NCBI RefSeq assembly: GCF_019049245.1
Contig: NZ_JAGMUK010000060.1
Location: 1-64,000, forward strand
DNA length: 64,000 bases
From: Streptomyces sp. AC555_RSS877
GTDB lineage: Bacteria; Actinomycetota; Actinomycetes; Streptomycetales; Streptomycetaceae
Direction: 5' to 3'
In this document: one piece after another, positions 44,461 to 53,284 of the stretch
Position numbering within the stretch: the stretch's first letter is position 1
Layout of the letters: every line of letters begins with the position of its first letter
Notes under the pieces: model-generated
Seen by the model: the letters and a program-made list of their open reading frames with translations, nothing else
Told to the model about the DNA's origin: nothing
Database searches by the model: none
Made by a program: the position numbers and the translations under genes

Positions 44461-45584
44461 GCCGCCACCACCGTCTTCCGCGCGGCGAGCACGCTCTCGT
44501 AGTGACCGATCAGCTGGTCGCCGACGGCCGCCCAGGTGCGTCCCTCGACCGTCGCGCGCGCGGCGGCGCCGAACGCGGTGCGCAGGCCGGGGTCGGCGGC
44601 CAGGGACCACACCGCGTCCCGTACGGCGTGCGGGTCGCTCGGCGGGACCAGCAGCCCGGTGCGCCCGTGGGCGACCAGGTCCAGCGGGCCGCCGGCGGCG
44701 GGCGCGACGACGGGCACACCGCTCGCCATGGCCTCCTGCACTGTCTGGCAGAAGGTCTCGAAGGGGCCGGTGTGGACGAAGACGTCCAAGGAGGCGAAGA
44801 TCCGGGCGAGGTCGTCGCCGGTGCGGCGGCCCAGGAAGGCCGCGCCCGGCAGCGCCTGGTCCAGGCTCGGCCGGCTCGGCCCGTCGCCGACGACCACGAC
44901 CCGGACGCCGTCCAGGCCGCAGACGCCGGCCAGCAGCTCGACCTGCTTCTCGGGGGCGAGCCGGCCGACGTAGCCGACGATCAGCTCGCCGTTCGGGGCG
45001 AGTTCGCGGCGCAGCGCCTCGTCTCGCAGTGCGGGGCGGAAGCGGGCGGTGTCCACGCCGCGCCGCCACAGCCGTACCCGGGGCACGTCGTGGGTCTCCA
45101 GGTCGTGCAGGGCGGCGCTGGAGGGGGCGAGGGTGAGGTCGGCGGCCGAGTGGACGGAGCGGATGCGGCGCCAGGCGGCGGCCTCGCCGGCGCCCAGGTA
45201 GGTGCGGGCGTATCCCGCGAGGTCGGTCTGGTAGACGGCCACGGCGGGAATGCCGAGCCGGGCGGCGGCGGCCATGCCGCGGACGCCGAGGACGAAGGGA
45301 CCGGCCAGGTGGACGACGTCGGCACGGTGCTCGGCGATCGCCGCGGCCACGCGTCGGCTGGGGAGGGCGACGCGGACCTGGGGGTAACCCGGGAGCGGGA
45401 GGGAGGGGACACGGATGACGGGGCACGGCGCGAGGGCGTCGGGCCCGCTGCCGGCCACGGTGGCCGGCGCGACGACGAGCGGAAGGTGACCGCGGTCTAC
45501 GAGGTGCCGGGCGGTCTGGAACGCGCAGTGGGCCACGCCGTTCACATCGGGGGGAAAGGATTCGGTCACGATGACGACACGCAT
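44457..45584 (-). CDS. GT4 glycosyltransferase (MgtA/PimB-like mannosyltransferase)
   Basis: 375-aa GT4 enzyme, first gene of the three-gene unit. It begins MRVVIVTESFPPDVNGVAHC, has VYQTDLAGYARTYLG, GYVGRLAPEKQVELLAG and the EX7E motif in PFETFCQTVQEAMASGVPVV. This combination resembles actinobacterial alpha-mannosyltransferases (MgtA, PimB) that act on phosphatidylinositol or glucuronic-acid diacylglycerol. Donor and acceptor cannot be fixed from sequence alone. The GDP-mannose-using ppm1 lies 10 kb away on the same strand. Confidence 0.88.
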   Translation of the reverse strand: MRVVIVTESFPPDVNGVAHCAFQTARHLVDRGHLPLVVAPATVAGSGPDALAPCPVIRVPSLPLPGYPQVRVALPSRRVAAAIAEHRADVVHLAGPFVLGVRGMAAAARLGIPAVAVYQTDLAGYARTYLGAGEAAAWRRIRSVHSAADLTLAPSSAALHDLETHDVPRVRLWRRGVDTARFRPALRDEALRRELAPNGELIVGYVGRLAPEKQVELLAGVCGLDGVRVVVVGDGPSRPSLDQALPGAAFLGRRTGDDLARIFASLDVFVHTGPFETFCQTVQEAMASGVPVVAPAAGGPLDLVAHGRTGLLVPPSDPHAVRDAVWSLAADPGLRTAFGAAARATVEGRTWAAVGDQLIGHYESVLAARKTVVAA

Positions 45585-45723
45585 ACCGATGTTCTCGCCG
45601 GGCTGGACGTGGCCGCGTCAACGTGGATCTTTCCGGACGAGGAACGTCGTGTGAGCGTTGCGCCGCACACCCGAGCAGGTCGGACCGCGTCCATGCCCGC
45701 CTGACCCGCGGGTCACCAATCGT

Positions 45724-47142
45724 TCACATGGCGGGCGCGTCCGGTCCGATGCGGCTGCGTACCGCCGTCTGGACCTCGGCCTCCTCGGCCGGATCGGCCG
45801 CGAGCCTGCGCAGTCGCTCCACGACCCGGGCGTCACCGGTCTCGGCATGCCGGGCGGCGATCTCGCGGGTGGTCTCCTCGCAGTCCCACAGGCACTCGAC
45901 GGCGAAGCCGGTGGCGAAGGAGGGGTCGGTGGCGGCGAGGGCACGAGCGGCCCGGCCGCGCAGATGGGAGGAGGCGGTCTCGCGGTAGACGTGCCGGAGC
46001 ACGGGGGCCGCGCAGGCGATGCCGAGGCGCCCGGTGCCGTCGACGAGGGTCCACAGGGTCGGCGCGTCGGGGCCTTCGCCCCGTACGGCCTCCCTGAGGG
46101 CCGCGAGGACGAGTTCGCCGTCCTGGGCTCCGCCCCGGCACGCGAGCATCCGTGCGGCTGCGTCGCCGAGGGGGTCGGGTCGGCGGGCCCAGCCGCGTGC
46201 CCGGTCCACCGCGGCGACACTGCGCATGCGTTCGAAGGCGTCCACGGCAGCCTCCACCACGGCCGCCGAGCCGGTGACCACGGCGACCTCGATCAGGTGG
46301 AGGGCCTCCGGATCATTGCTGTCGGCGAGATAGCGCAAAGCGGTGCAGCGGGCGCCGTCGGTGCCGTCCTTGGCGGCCCGGAGGATCTCCGGCCGGTCCT
46401 CGGGACCGGCGACGGCCGTGAGGCAGCGGGCGGCGGGGACGTGGAGCGCGGCGCCGCGCTCGACGCCCTGCTGGGCCCACTCGAAGACCGCCTGCACGCT
46501 CCACCCCGGACGGGGCCCGGTTGGTCGCATCTGCCGTTGCCAGCGGTCGAAGCAGCCCGCCTCGTGGGCGGCACGCACACGCGTGGCGATGGATTCGCGT
46601 GGATCGTCGGCCCACAGCCGCCAGGGCCGCGGCTCGAAGGCGTCGCGCACCACGGCGGCCAGCTCGGCCTCGCCCTCGGCGTCGGTCGCGAAACGCGCCA
46701 GGACGGGGGCCGCGAGGGCCCGCAGTCCGGCGTCGTCGTCGCGCAGCGCCAGTTCGTCCAGGGCCCAGGCCCAGTTGGCGCCCGAGGCGGCGTACCTGCG
46801 CAGCAGTTCGAGCGCGTCCCGCCTGCCGTACGAGGCGAGATGGCCGAGGACGGCCAGGGTGAGCCCGGTGCGGGACTCCTCGGAGTCGAAGACGTCCTCG
46901 ACATCGAAGAGGTGCGCCTCGATCTCGTCCAGCTCGCCGTTCAGGTCGAGGTAGAGACGGGCGTAGTAGAGGGAGCGGTTCTCCACCTGCCAGTCGTGGC
47001 GGGGATCACGCAGAACACAGTGGTTCAGCGCCGCGAGCGCTTCGGCGCGCGGTGCGGTGAGCGCGTGCAGTGTGCCGTCGCCGCGGCCCCGCTGGAGCAG
47101 GCCGAGCAGCGTGCCGCTGGGCGCTATGACCGGATCGAACAT
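45724..47142 (-). CDS. HEAT-repeat-like hypothetical protein
   Basis: 472 aa, all-helical, made of repeated Ala/Arg-rich helix pairs (for example ALRYLADSNDPEALHLIEVA, RGRAARALAATDP, TREIAARHAETGDARVVERL) typical of HEAT repeats. No catalytic motif or membrane segment. Such proteins usually serve as protein-binding scaffolds. The start MFDPVIAPSG at 47142 has a weak GAGG site; a GTG at 47157 is also in frame. It stands alone between the glycosyltransferase operon and the ankyrin gene. Confidence 0.75.
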   Translation of the reverse strand: MFDPVIAPSGTLLGLLQRGRGDGTLHALTAPRAEALAALNHCVLRDPRHDWQVENRSLYYARLYLDLNGELDEIEAHLFDVEDVFDSEESRTGLTLAVLGHLASYGRRDALELLRRYAASGANWAWALDELALRDDDAGLRALAAPVLARFATDAEGEAELAAVVRDAFEPRPWRLWADDPRESIATRVRAAHEAGCFDRWQRQMRPTGPRPGWSVQAVFEWAQQGVERGAALHVPAARCLTAVAGPEDRPEILRAAKDGTDGARCTALRYLADSNDPEALHLIEVAVVTGSAAVVEAAVDAFERMRSVAAVDRARGWARRPDPLGDAAARMLACRGGAQDGELVLAALREAVRGEGPDAPTLWTLVDGTGRLGIACAAPVLRHVYRETASSHLRGRAARALAATDPSFATGFAVECLWDCEETTREIAARHAETGDARVVERLRRLAADPAEEAEVQTAVRSRIGPDAPAM

Positions 47143-47442
47143 GGGAAACAGCCTCACATCAAGCGTCGACGCAACCGGGGACGTGCATTACCTGGCCGCG
47201 TGACAACACGTCGGGGCGCCCGCCGTTTCCTGCTTGCTGTAAGCCATCTTCCTCTGCCTCTCGTCGGTGGCCCATGCGGACCGCATCACGGTCCGCGCGG
47301 TGCGGCATCACCTGCCCGGCCATCACGTCCGTGAATCACGACGTCATGATGACTCGGCAGTTCCATCTACCGCGACCGAAATTTCGGCGGCCGGTTACCG
47401 CCTCCCCCGTTTTCCGTGTCCGCCCTGGTCAGAGCGGACGTG
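47143..47442. other. Intergenic region between the HEAT-like and ankyrin genes
   Basis: 300 bp with no convincing coding frame. It contains a less GC-rich patch at about 47330-47390 (ATCACGACGTCATGATGACT), which may be promoter for the HEAT-like gene. No clear terminator is seen. Confidence 0.45.
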
Positions 47443-47835
47443 TCAGTGCGTGTCGAACAGTTCGAGCAGTTGCGTCTTGCCGAACATGCGTGCGGTGTCG
47501 ACGGCCGACGGCGTACCCGCGGCGGGGTCGGCACCGCCTTCCAGAAGCGCCTTGATCACTTCCTCCTCGCCCTTGAAAACGGCACCGGCGAGCGGGGTCT
47601 GACCCCGGTCGTTGATCCGGTCGCCCTCGGCGCCGCGGGCGAGCAGGGCACGCACGGTGTCGGCGTGGCCGTGGTAGGCGGCGAGCATCACCAGGGAGTC
47701 GCCGCGGTCGTTGGTGAGGTTGGCCGGAACGCCCGCGTCGACGTACGCCACGAGCGCCTCGGTCTGCCCCTGCCGGGCCAGATCGAAGATCTTGGTCGCC
47801 AGCTCCACGACCTCGGGGTCGGGGGCTTCAGTCAT
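47443..47835 (-). CDS. Ankyrin-repeat protein
   Basis: 130 aa containing about three ankyrin repeats: DRGDSLVMLAAYHGHADTVR, DRGQTPLAGAVFKGEEEVIK and a shorter C-terminal one. Soluble and without extra domains, so probably a small protein-interaction module. It is divergent from smeA-sffA across 260 bp. Whether it takes part in sporulation with them is unknown. Confidence 0.88.
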   Translation of the reverse strand: MTEAPDPEVVELATKIFDLARQGQTEALVAYVDAGVPANLTNDRGDSLVMLAAYHGHADTVRALLARGAEGDRINDRGQTPLAGAVFKGEEEVIKALLEGGADPAAGTPSAVDTARMFGKTQLLELFDTH

Positions 47836-48095
47836 CGGCCGGTCCGCCTCTCAGTGCAACCGTTCAGGTGAATCGCCAGGGTACTGGCTCGCGCCGCACA
47901 TGACCCGATGTGCCGGAGGTAAAGATCACCGCAGGCCCGGTCGGGCGCAAGAGCCTGCCCAACCGGACCAAGACGACTCCGCCACCTGGGGGTAATCGTC
48001 GGAAATTCACCTAGTTGCACCTTTTATCGTATGGATACATGCTGTGATCCTGGAAGTACTCATGGTGACTGTCCCCACGAACCAGGAGAACTCAA

Positions 48096-48290
48096 ATGAT
48101 CCTGTCCATCTCAGGTGTGGTCCTGCTCGGAATCATCGTCTTCCTCTTCTTCAAGAAGGACGGACTCAAGGCCTCCCACGCCCTGGTGGCCGCACTCTTC
48201 GGCTTCTACCTCGCGAGCACCGCCATCGCCCCGAGCATCAAGGCAGGCGGCGAGAGCCTCGCGAGCCTCCTCGGCGGAATCAAGTTCTGA
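48096..48290 (+). CDS. smeA: SmeA, small sporulation membrane protein
   Basis: 64 aa with two membrane segments (residues 3-19 and about 29-47) and a short polar C-terminus. Size, sequence character and position directly before an FtsK/SpoIIIE-like gene identify it as SmeA, described in S. coelicolor as a whi-dependent sporulation protein that targets SffA to division septa. ATG 48096 follows AGGAG by 7 nt. The 260-bp upstream region is relatively A/T-rich near 48015-48045 and should contain the sporulation promoter. Confidence 0.87.
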   Translation: MILSISGVVLLGIIVFLFFKKDGLKASHALVAALFGFYLASTAIAPSIKAGGESLASLLGGIKF

Positions 48291-48342
48291 CGCCCGCACG
48301 TCCGTACGCACCACCATCCGTACGCACCACCAGGAGACAGCA

Positions 48343-50121
48343 GTGGCCCGGCGCCCCCTCCCCCGCATCCTGAGCACAGGCAGCGCGCAGATCGCCCGGA
48401 GCCGGGAGCTGGCCCGGACGGCGGCCGACAGCGCCACCGACGTCCTCCATCCGCTGATCACGATCACCCGTGGTCTGCGCCGGCTGGCCTCGGCCGGGCG
48501 GCGCAAGTGGGCCGACACCCCAAAGGACAAGCGCGGACCGCTGCTTTTCCTGGTGGCGTCGGTGGTCCTGGTCGTGGCGCTCGCGCCGTACGGCCCGCTG
48601 CTCGCCGTCATCACCCTGATGGCGGCGGCAGCATGGCAGGGCCGGGACCGCGGGCAGCCGGAGCCCGACGGCCCCGACGAGTCCCAGGTCCAGCGCCTCC
48701 AGTCGCTGTACGAGGCTCTGGTGCCGTACTTCTCGGCCGCCGAGGACCCGACCCCGCTGTACTCCCACGGCGGCGAGTGGGAGAAGGCCTTCACCGCCTA
48801 CGACTTCGACGGCAGCGGCCGCATCACGCACCTGCTGATCCACTACCCGGCGTACTTCACGGACGGTGAGGCCGAGTCCCGGGCCCGGATCGAGCATCTG
48901 CTGCACGCCAAGTCGGGCCGCGACCGCGAGTACCACTTCATCTGGGACGAGCAGGACAACCAGCTCACCGTGACGGCCCTCGCCCCCCTGCCCACCGACA
49001 TCGCCGCCCAGCGTTTCGTCACGTCCCCCGGCGAGACGGTCCTCGGCTTCACCGACCCCACCCAGGTCCGGCGCACACTCCCCCTCACCCACGATGAGGA
49101 ACAGCACGACGTACCGCCGGTCGTCTGGCGCACCGGCATCCGCTCCACCGAGCCGCACCTGCTGGTCATGGGCCAGCCGGGCAGCGGCACCTCCACGCTG
49201 CTGCGCTCCATCGCCCTGCAGGCCCTCCAGCACGGCGACCTCGTCATCGTCGAGGGCGGCGGCACCGGCGAGTACGCCTGTCTCACCGGCCGGGACGGCG
49301 TCCTCGCGGTCGAGTGCGGGCTGACCGGGGCGCTGGCGAGCCTGGAGTGGGCGGCCGCGGAGACAGAGCGCCGGCTGATCGCGGTCAACAGTGCCCGCCA
49401 AGCGGGCGACCCGCCGCCGGACGACACCAAACGCCCCCTGTGGATCCTCCTGGACCGGCCGAGCGCCTTCACCCACGTGGCCGCCGCGGACGGCCGCGAG
49501 GACCCGCAGGCCCTGCTCCAGCTCCCGCTCCGGCACGGCCGCGCGGCCAACGTGACGGTGGTCGTCGCCGACCAGTTCGACAGCGCGGAGGCCCTGAGCG
49601 ACGCCGTACGCCAGCACACACGCGCGCGTGTCGTGCTCGGGCCGGCCACGGCCGACCAACTGGAGGCGGTCCTGGGCGCGCCCCCGCACACGACCCCGGT
49701 CACCCACGTCCCGCCCGGCCGCGGCTACGCCCGCCTCGGCGCGGGCCCGGTCCACCGGCTCCAGGTCCCGTCGACGCCGGACCCCTACGACGACGCGACG
49801 AGCGAGGCGGACCGCCAGGCGGTCCTGGCCCTGCTGCCCCCACGGACGACACCGGCGGACGGCGAGCATGTACCGGAAGGGGGAGCGGTGGAGGCGGTGC
49901 CCACCGAGGCGGAACCGACGGAGGCCGTACCCACGGAGCCGACGGAGGCCGTACCCGCGGAGGCCGTACCCGCGGACGACACACCGGCAGAGTCCGCACC
50001 CACGGAGGCGGTACCGGCAGAGGCCGCACCCACGGAGGCCGTACCGGCAGAGGCCGCACCCACGGAGGCCGTGCCCACGGAGCCGGTGCCGGCAGAGGCC
50101 ATGGCGGCGAAAGCTCCGTAG
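48343..50121 (+). CDS. sffA: SffA, SpoIIIE/FtsK-like sporulation septum protein
   Basis: 592 aa. One or two membrane segments at about residues 62-92, a P-loop domain at about 250-470, and a Pro/Ala/Glu/Thr-rich repetitive tail (last 90 residues, units like TEAVPAEAAP). The Walker A segment reads MGQPGSGTSTLL (GQPGSGTS at 277-284), with Thr where the ATP-binding Lys of FtsK should be. The second ATPase motif is LWILLDRPS. In S. coelicolor SffA localises to sporulation septa with SmeA and helps chromosome segregation into spores. GTG 48343 has AGGAG 6 nt upstream; smeA is 52 nt before it. Confidence 0.87.
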   Translation: MARRPLPRILSTGSAQIARSRELARTAADSATDVLHPLITITRGLRRLASAGRRKWADTPKDKRGPLLFLVASVVLVVALAPYGPLLAVITLMAAAAWQGRDRGQPEPDGPDESQVQRLQSLYEALVPYFSAAEDPTPLYSHGGEWEKAFTAYDFDGSGRITHLLIHYPAYFTDGEAESRARIEHLLHAKSGRDREYHFIWDEQDNQLTVTALAPLPTDIAAQRFVTSPGETVLGFTDPTQVRRTLPLTHDEEQHDVPPVVWRTGIRSTEPHLLVMGQPGSGTSTLLRSIALQALQHGDLVIVEGGGTGEYACLTGRDGVLAVECGLTGALASLEWAAAETERRLIAVNSARQAGDPPPDDTKRPLWILLDRPSAFTHVAAADGREDPQALLQLPLRHGRAANVTVVVADQFDSAEALSDAVRQHTRARVVLGPATADQLEAVLGAPPHTTPVTHVPPGRGYARLGAGPVHRLQVPSTPDPYDDATSEADRQAVLALLPPRTTPADGEHVPEGGAVEAVPTEAEPTEAVPTEPTEAVPAEAVPADDTPAESAPTEAVPAEAAPTEAVPAEAAPTEAVPTEPVPAEAMAAKAP

Positions 50122-50140
50122 CTGGGCGGTCGCGCCGCCG

Positions 50141-50175
50141 GGGCGCCGCGGGTGGGCGCGGCCCCTCCGGCGCCC
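50141..50175. terminator. Possible shared terminator between sffA and the MocR gene
   Basis: An 8-bp inverted repeat (GGGCGCCG at 50141-50148, CGGCGCCC at 50168-50175) with a 19-nt loop between two convergent genes. It is weaker than other hairpins in the window. Confidence 0.4.
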
Positions 50176-50187
50176 GCCCGGCCCCGT

Positions 50188-51693
50188 TCACGCCACGAAC
50201 GTACGAGGCGCCTCGCCACCCCCGGATCCCCCGCTCTCCACCAACCGCGCCGCCGCGGCCAGCCGCGCCGCCGCCTCCTCTGCCACCGCGCCGCCCACGG
50301 TGAACGGCAGCCGCACATACCCCTCGAACGCCCCGTCCACCCCGAACCGTGGTCCGGACGGCACCCGCACGCCCACCCGTTCACCCGCCTCGGCGAGCCG
50401 TGACCCGGACAGCCCGCCCGTCCGCACCCACAGCGTGAGCCCGCCCTTCGGCACCTCGAACTCCCAGTCCGGCAACTCCCGCCGCACGGCGGCCACCAGG
50501 GCGTCCCGGTTGTCCCTGGCCTGACGTCGTCGCACGTCCACGGCCTTCGCCCAGCCACCCGTGCTGAACAGCCAGTTCACCGCCAGCTGCTCCAGCACGG
50601 GGGTGCCCAGATCGGCGTACGCGCGGGCGGCGACCAGGCTGCGGATCACGTCGGGAGCGGCGCGCACCCATCCGATCCGCATCCCCGCCCAGAACGCCTT
50701 GCTGGCCGAGCCGACCGTGACGACCGTCGAGCCGGCCGGGTCGAAGGCACACATGGCCCGCGGCATCACGTCCGCGATGTCCTCGTCAAGCCACAACTCG
50801 CTCATCGTCTCGTCGGCGACCAGCACCGTGCCGGCCGAGCGCGCGGACTCCACCAGCTGCCGCCGCTGGTCCTCGTCGGCGAGCGCGCCGGTCGGGTTGT
50901 GGAAGTCGGCGACGACGTACGCGATCCGGGGCGCGGCGTCCCGCAGGACCTGTCGCCAGCGGTCCATGTCCCAGCCGGTCAGCCCTTCGGCCATCGCGAC
51001 GGGCACCAGCCGGGCACCCGCCGCCCGCATCAGCTGGAGGATATTGGCGTAGGAGGGCGATTCCACGGCGATGCGCTCACCGCGCCCGGCGAACAGATGG
51101 CAGATGGCGTCGATCGCGCCCATCGCGCCGGTCGTCACCATGATCTGTTCGGGCATCGTCGGGATCCCGCGTGCCGTGTACCTCTCGGCGATCATCGCGC
51201 GCAGCGCGGGCAGCCCGGCCGGATAGTCACCGTGCGTGTGGGCGTACGGCGGCAGTTCCTCCAGGGCCCCCTGCACGGCTCGGGTCAGCCACGGCTCGGG
51301 GGCGGGGAGCGCCGCGCAGCCGAGGTCGATCATCGAACCGAGGGCCTCGGGGGGCAGGGGTTCGAGGCCGCGCGCGGGCAACGGGTTGCCGGCCGGCACC
51401 GCCGTCCAGCTGCCGGCGCCGCGCCGGGACTCCAGGAAGCCCTCGGCGCGCAGCGCCTCGTACGCCGCCGCGACCGTCGTACGGCTGACGGACAGGGACA
51501 GCGCCAGTTCGCGCTCGGCGGGCAGCCTGGCGGCGACCGGCACCCGGCCCTCCAGCACCAGCAGCCGGATGCCGTCGGCCAGCGCACGGTAGGCGGGCGG
51601 GCGGCGGGTGCCCGGGCCGGCCGGACGGTCCTGCTGGGAGTTGAGCAGCCGGGCGAGCTGCGCGGCACCCATTGCCGAGGTCCACTGCGCCAT
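50188..51693 (-). CDS. MocR-type regulator (GntR domain fused to PLP aminotransferase domain)
   Basis: 501 aa. Residues about 30-105 form a GntR winged helix (AYRALADGIRLLVLEG, then LALSLSVSRTTVAAAYEALR). The rest is a class I aminotransferase-like domain with ADFHNPTGALADE and the PLP-binding lysine in TVGSASKAFWAGMRIGW. MocR proteins sense PLP or amino-acid-PLP adducts. It diverges from a YczE-type membrane protein gene, an arrangement also found in Bacillus (ycxD-yczE), so YczE is the likely target. The start at 51693 (MAQWTSAMG) is preferred over a longer in-frame start. Confidence 0.88.
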   Translation of the reverse strand: MAQWTSAMGAAQLARLLNSQQDRPAGPGTRRPPAYRALADGIRLLVLEGRVPVAARLPAERELALSLSVSRTTVAAAYEALRAEGFLESRRGAGSWTAVPAGNPLPARGLEPLPPEALGSMIDLGCAALPAPEPWLTRAVQGALEELPPYAHTHGDYPAGLPALRAMIAERYTARGIPTMPEQIMVTTGAMGAIDAICHLFAGRGERIAVESPSYANILQLMRAAGARLVPVAMAEGLTGWDMDRWRQVLRDAAPRIAYVVADFHNPTGALADEDQRRQLVESARSAGTVLVADETMSELWLDEDIADVMPRAMCAFDPAGSTVVTVGSASKAFWAGMRIGWVRAAPDVIRSLVAARAYADLGTPVLEQLAVNWLFSTGGWAKAVDVRRRQARDNRDALVAAVRRELPDWEFEVPKGGLTLWVRTGGLSGSRLAEAGERVGVRVPSGPRFGVDGAFEGYVRLPFTVGGAVAEEAAARLAAAARLVESGGSGGGEAPRTFVA

Positions 51694-51796
51694 GGAAATC
51701 AGTCCACCTTCCCCGAATTGGCCATAGATGATGTTTCCACCCAAGCCACAGGGTGTCATGCATCAGGCCACTGCCACCACACTCCAGGGGGACCTC

Positions 51797-52456
51797 TTGT
51801 CCACGAAGAGCCCGAGCCGTACCGGGCGACGGTTGATCCAGCTGTACGTCGGCCTCGGGCTGTACGGGGCGAGTTCGGCGCTGCTCCTCCGGTCCGGTCT
51901 GGGCCTGGAGCCCTGGAACGTGCTGCATCAAGGGCTGGCCGAACTCACCGGCCTGACGATCGGCATCGTGTCGATCACCGTGGGCGCGGCGGTGCTGCTC
52001 CTGTGGATCCCGCTGCGCCAACGCCCCGGCCTCGGCACCGTTTCCAACGTCTTCGTGGTCGGCATCGCCCTGGATGGCACGCTCGCCGCCGTCCCCGCGG
52101 CGCACACCCTCGCCGTACGCGTTCCGCTACTGCTGGCAGGGATCCTGCTCAACGGGGTGGCCACCGGCCTCTACATCTCGGCCCGCTTCGGACCAGGCCC
52201 GCGGGACGGGCTGATGACCGGCCTGCACCGGCGCACGGGCCGCTCGATCCGTCTGATGCGGACGGCCGTGGAGGTGGCGGTCGTCGTGACCGGCTTCGCC
52301 CTGGGCGGCACCATCGGCATCGGCACTCTGCTGTACGCGGTGTCGATCGGCCCGCTCGCCCAGGTCTTCCTGCGCGTCTTCGCCGTCCGGCCGGCATCCG
52401 ACGGCAGCGCGGTCGTTGCCACCGGGCAACCCCGGCAGGCGATACTTCGACCGTGA
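51797..52456 (+). CDS. YczE/YitT-family membrane protein
   Basis: 219 aa with about five hydrophobic segments. Family features are YVGLGLYGASSALLLRSGLG, EPWNVLHQGLAELTGLTIG, and ARFGPGPRDGLMTGLHRRTG followed by RSIRLMRTAVE. The TTG start at 51797 has AGGGGGA immediately upstream (4-nt spacing); ATG 51758 is in frame but without a ribosome site. Function unknown; the family is regularly paired with MocR regulators, as here. Its stop overlaps the GDPD gene start. Confidence 0.83.
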   Translation: MSTKSPSRTGRRLIQLYVGLGLYGASSALLLRSGLGLEPWNVLHQGLAELTGLTIGIVSITVGAAVLLLWIPLRQRPGLGTVSNVFVVGIALDGTLAAVPAAHTLAVRVPLLLAGILLNGVATGLYISARFGPGPRDGLMTGLHRRTGRSIRLMRTAVEVAVVVTGFALGGTIGIGTLLYAVSIGPLAQVFLRVFAVRPASDGSAVVATGQPRQAILRP

Positions 52457-53220
52457 CCTCGCGGATACGCCACCCCTACCTCGACCATCCGGGCCCGATC
52501 GCCTTCGCCCACCGCGGCGGGGCGGCGGACGGTCTGGAGAACACGGCGCTGCAGTTCCGGCGCGCGGTCGAGGCGGGTTACCGCTATCTGGAGACCGACG
52601 TCCACGCCACCGCGGACGGCAGACTCGTCGCCTTCCACGACGCGACCCTGGACCGGGTGACGGACGGGGCGGGCCTGATCGCCGACCTGCCCTGGAAGGA
52701 CGTACGGCACGCGCGTGTGGCGGGCGAGGAACCGGTGCCCCTCTTCGAGGAGCTTCTGGAGACCTTCCCCGAGGCGCGCTGGAACATCGACGTCAAGGCA
52801 GAGTCCGCGCTGCTCCCCCTCCTGGAGCTCGTCGAACGCACGAACTCCTGGGACCGGATCTGCCTCGGCTCGTTCGCCGAGGCGCGTGTGGTCCGCGCCC
52901 AGCGGCTGGCCGGCCCGCGCCTGGCGACGTCGTACGGCACCCGCGGTGTCCTCAACCTGCGGCTGCGCTCCTGGGGGCTGCCGGCGGCCGTGCGTCGCTC
53001 CGCGGTCGCCGCGCAGGTGCCGGAGATCCAGTCTGGCATCCAGGTGGTCGACCACCGCTTCCTGCGCACCGCCCACGCGCTCGGGCTGCAGGTGCACGTG
53101 TGGACGGTGAACGAGCCGGAACGCATGCACCGGCTCCTGGACCTGGGAGTCGATGGCATCATGACCGATCACATCGACACACTGCGCAGGGTGATGGAGG
53201 ACCGCGGCGTCTGGGTCTGA
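52453..53220 (+). CDS. Glycerophosphodiester phosphodiesterase
   Basis: 255-aa GDPD of the TIM-barrel family. It has IAFAHRGGAADGLENT (catalytic His and metal Glu), YLETDVHATADGRLVAFHD, and WNIDVKAES in the middle, with HVWTVNEPERM and DGIMTDHIDTL at the end. No signal peptide, so intracellular. It hydrolyses glycerophosphodiesters to glycerol 3-phosphate and an alcohol. GTG 52453 overlaps the YczE stop (GTGA). An MFS gene follows 64 bp on. Confidence 0.92.
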   Translation: MTSRIRHPYLDHPGPIAFAHRGGAADGLENTALQFRRAVEAGYRYLETDVHATADGRLVAFHDATLDRVTDGAGLIADLPWKDVRHARVAGEEPVPLFEELLETFPEARWNIDVKAESALLPLLELVERTNSWDRICLGSFAEARVVRAQRLAGPRLATSYGTRGVLNLRLRSWGLPAAVRRSAVAAQVPEIQSGIQVVDHRFLRTAHALGLQVHVWTVNEPERMHRLLDLGVDGIMTDHIDTLRRVMEDRGVWV

Positions 53221-53284
53221 CACCCCGGAAGCCCTCGGGCCGCACGTCCGCGCGCGGCACCTTCACGGGGAGGGGAGGGCACGG

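Noticed and set aside
48005..48060. A defined sporulation sigma promoter before smeA
   Set aside because: The region is A/T-rich with a TTGCAC hexamer, but no -10 or WhiG-type motif with acceptable spacing could be assigned.
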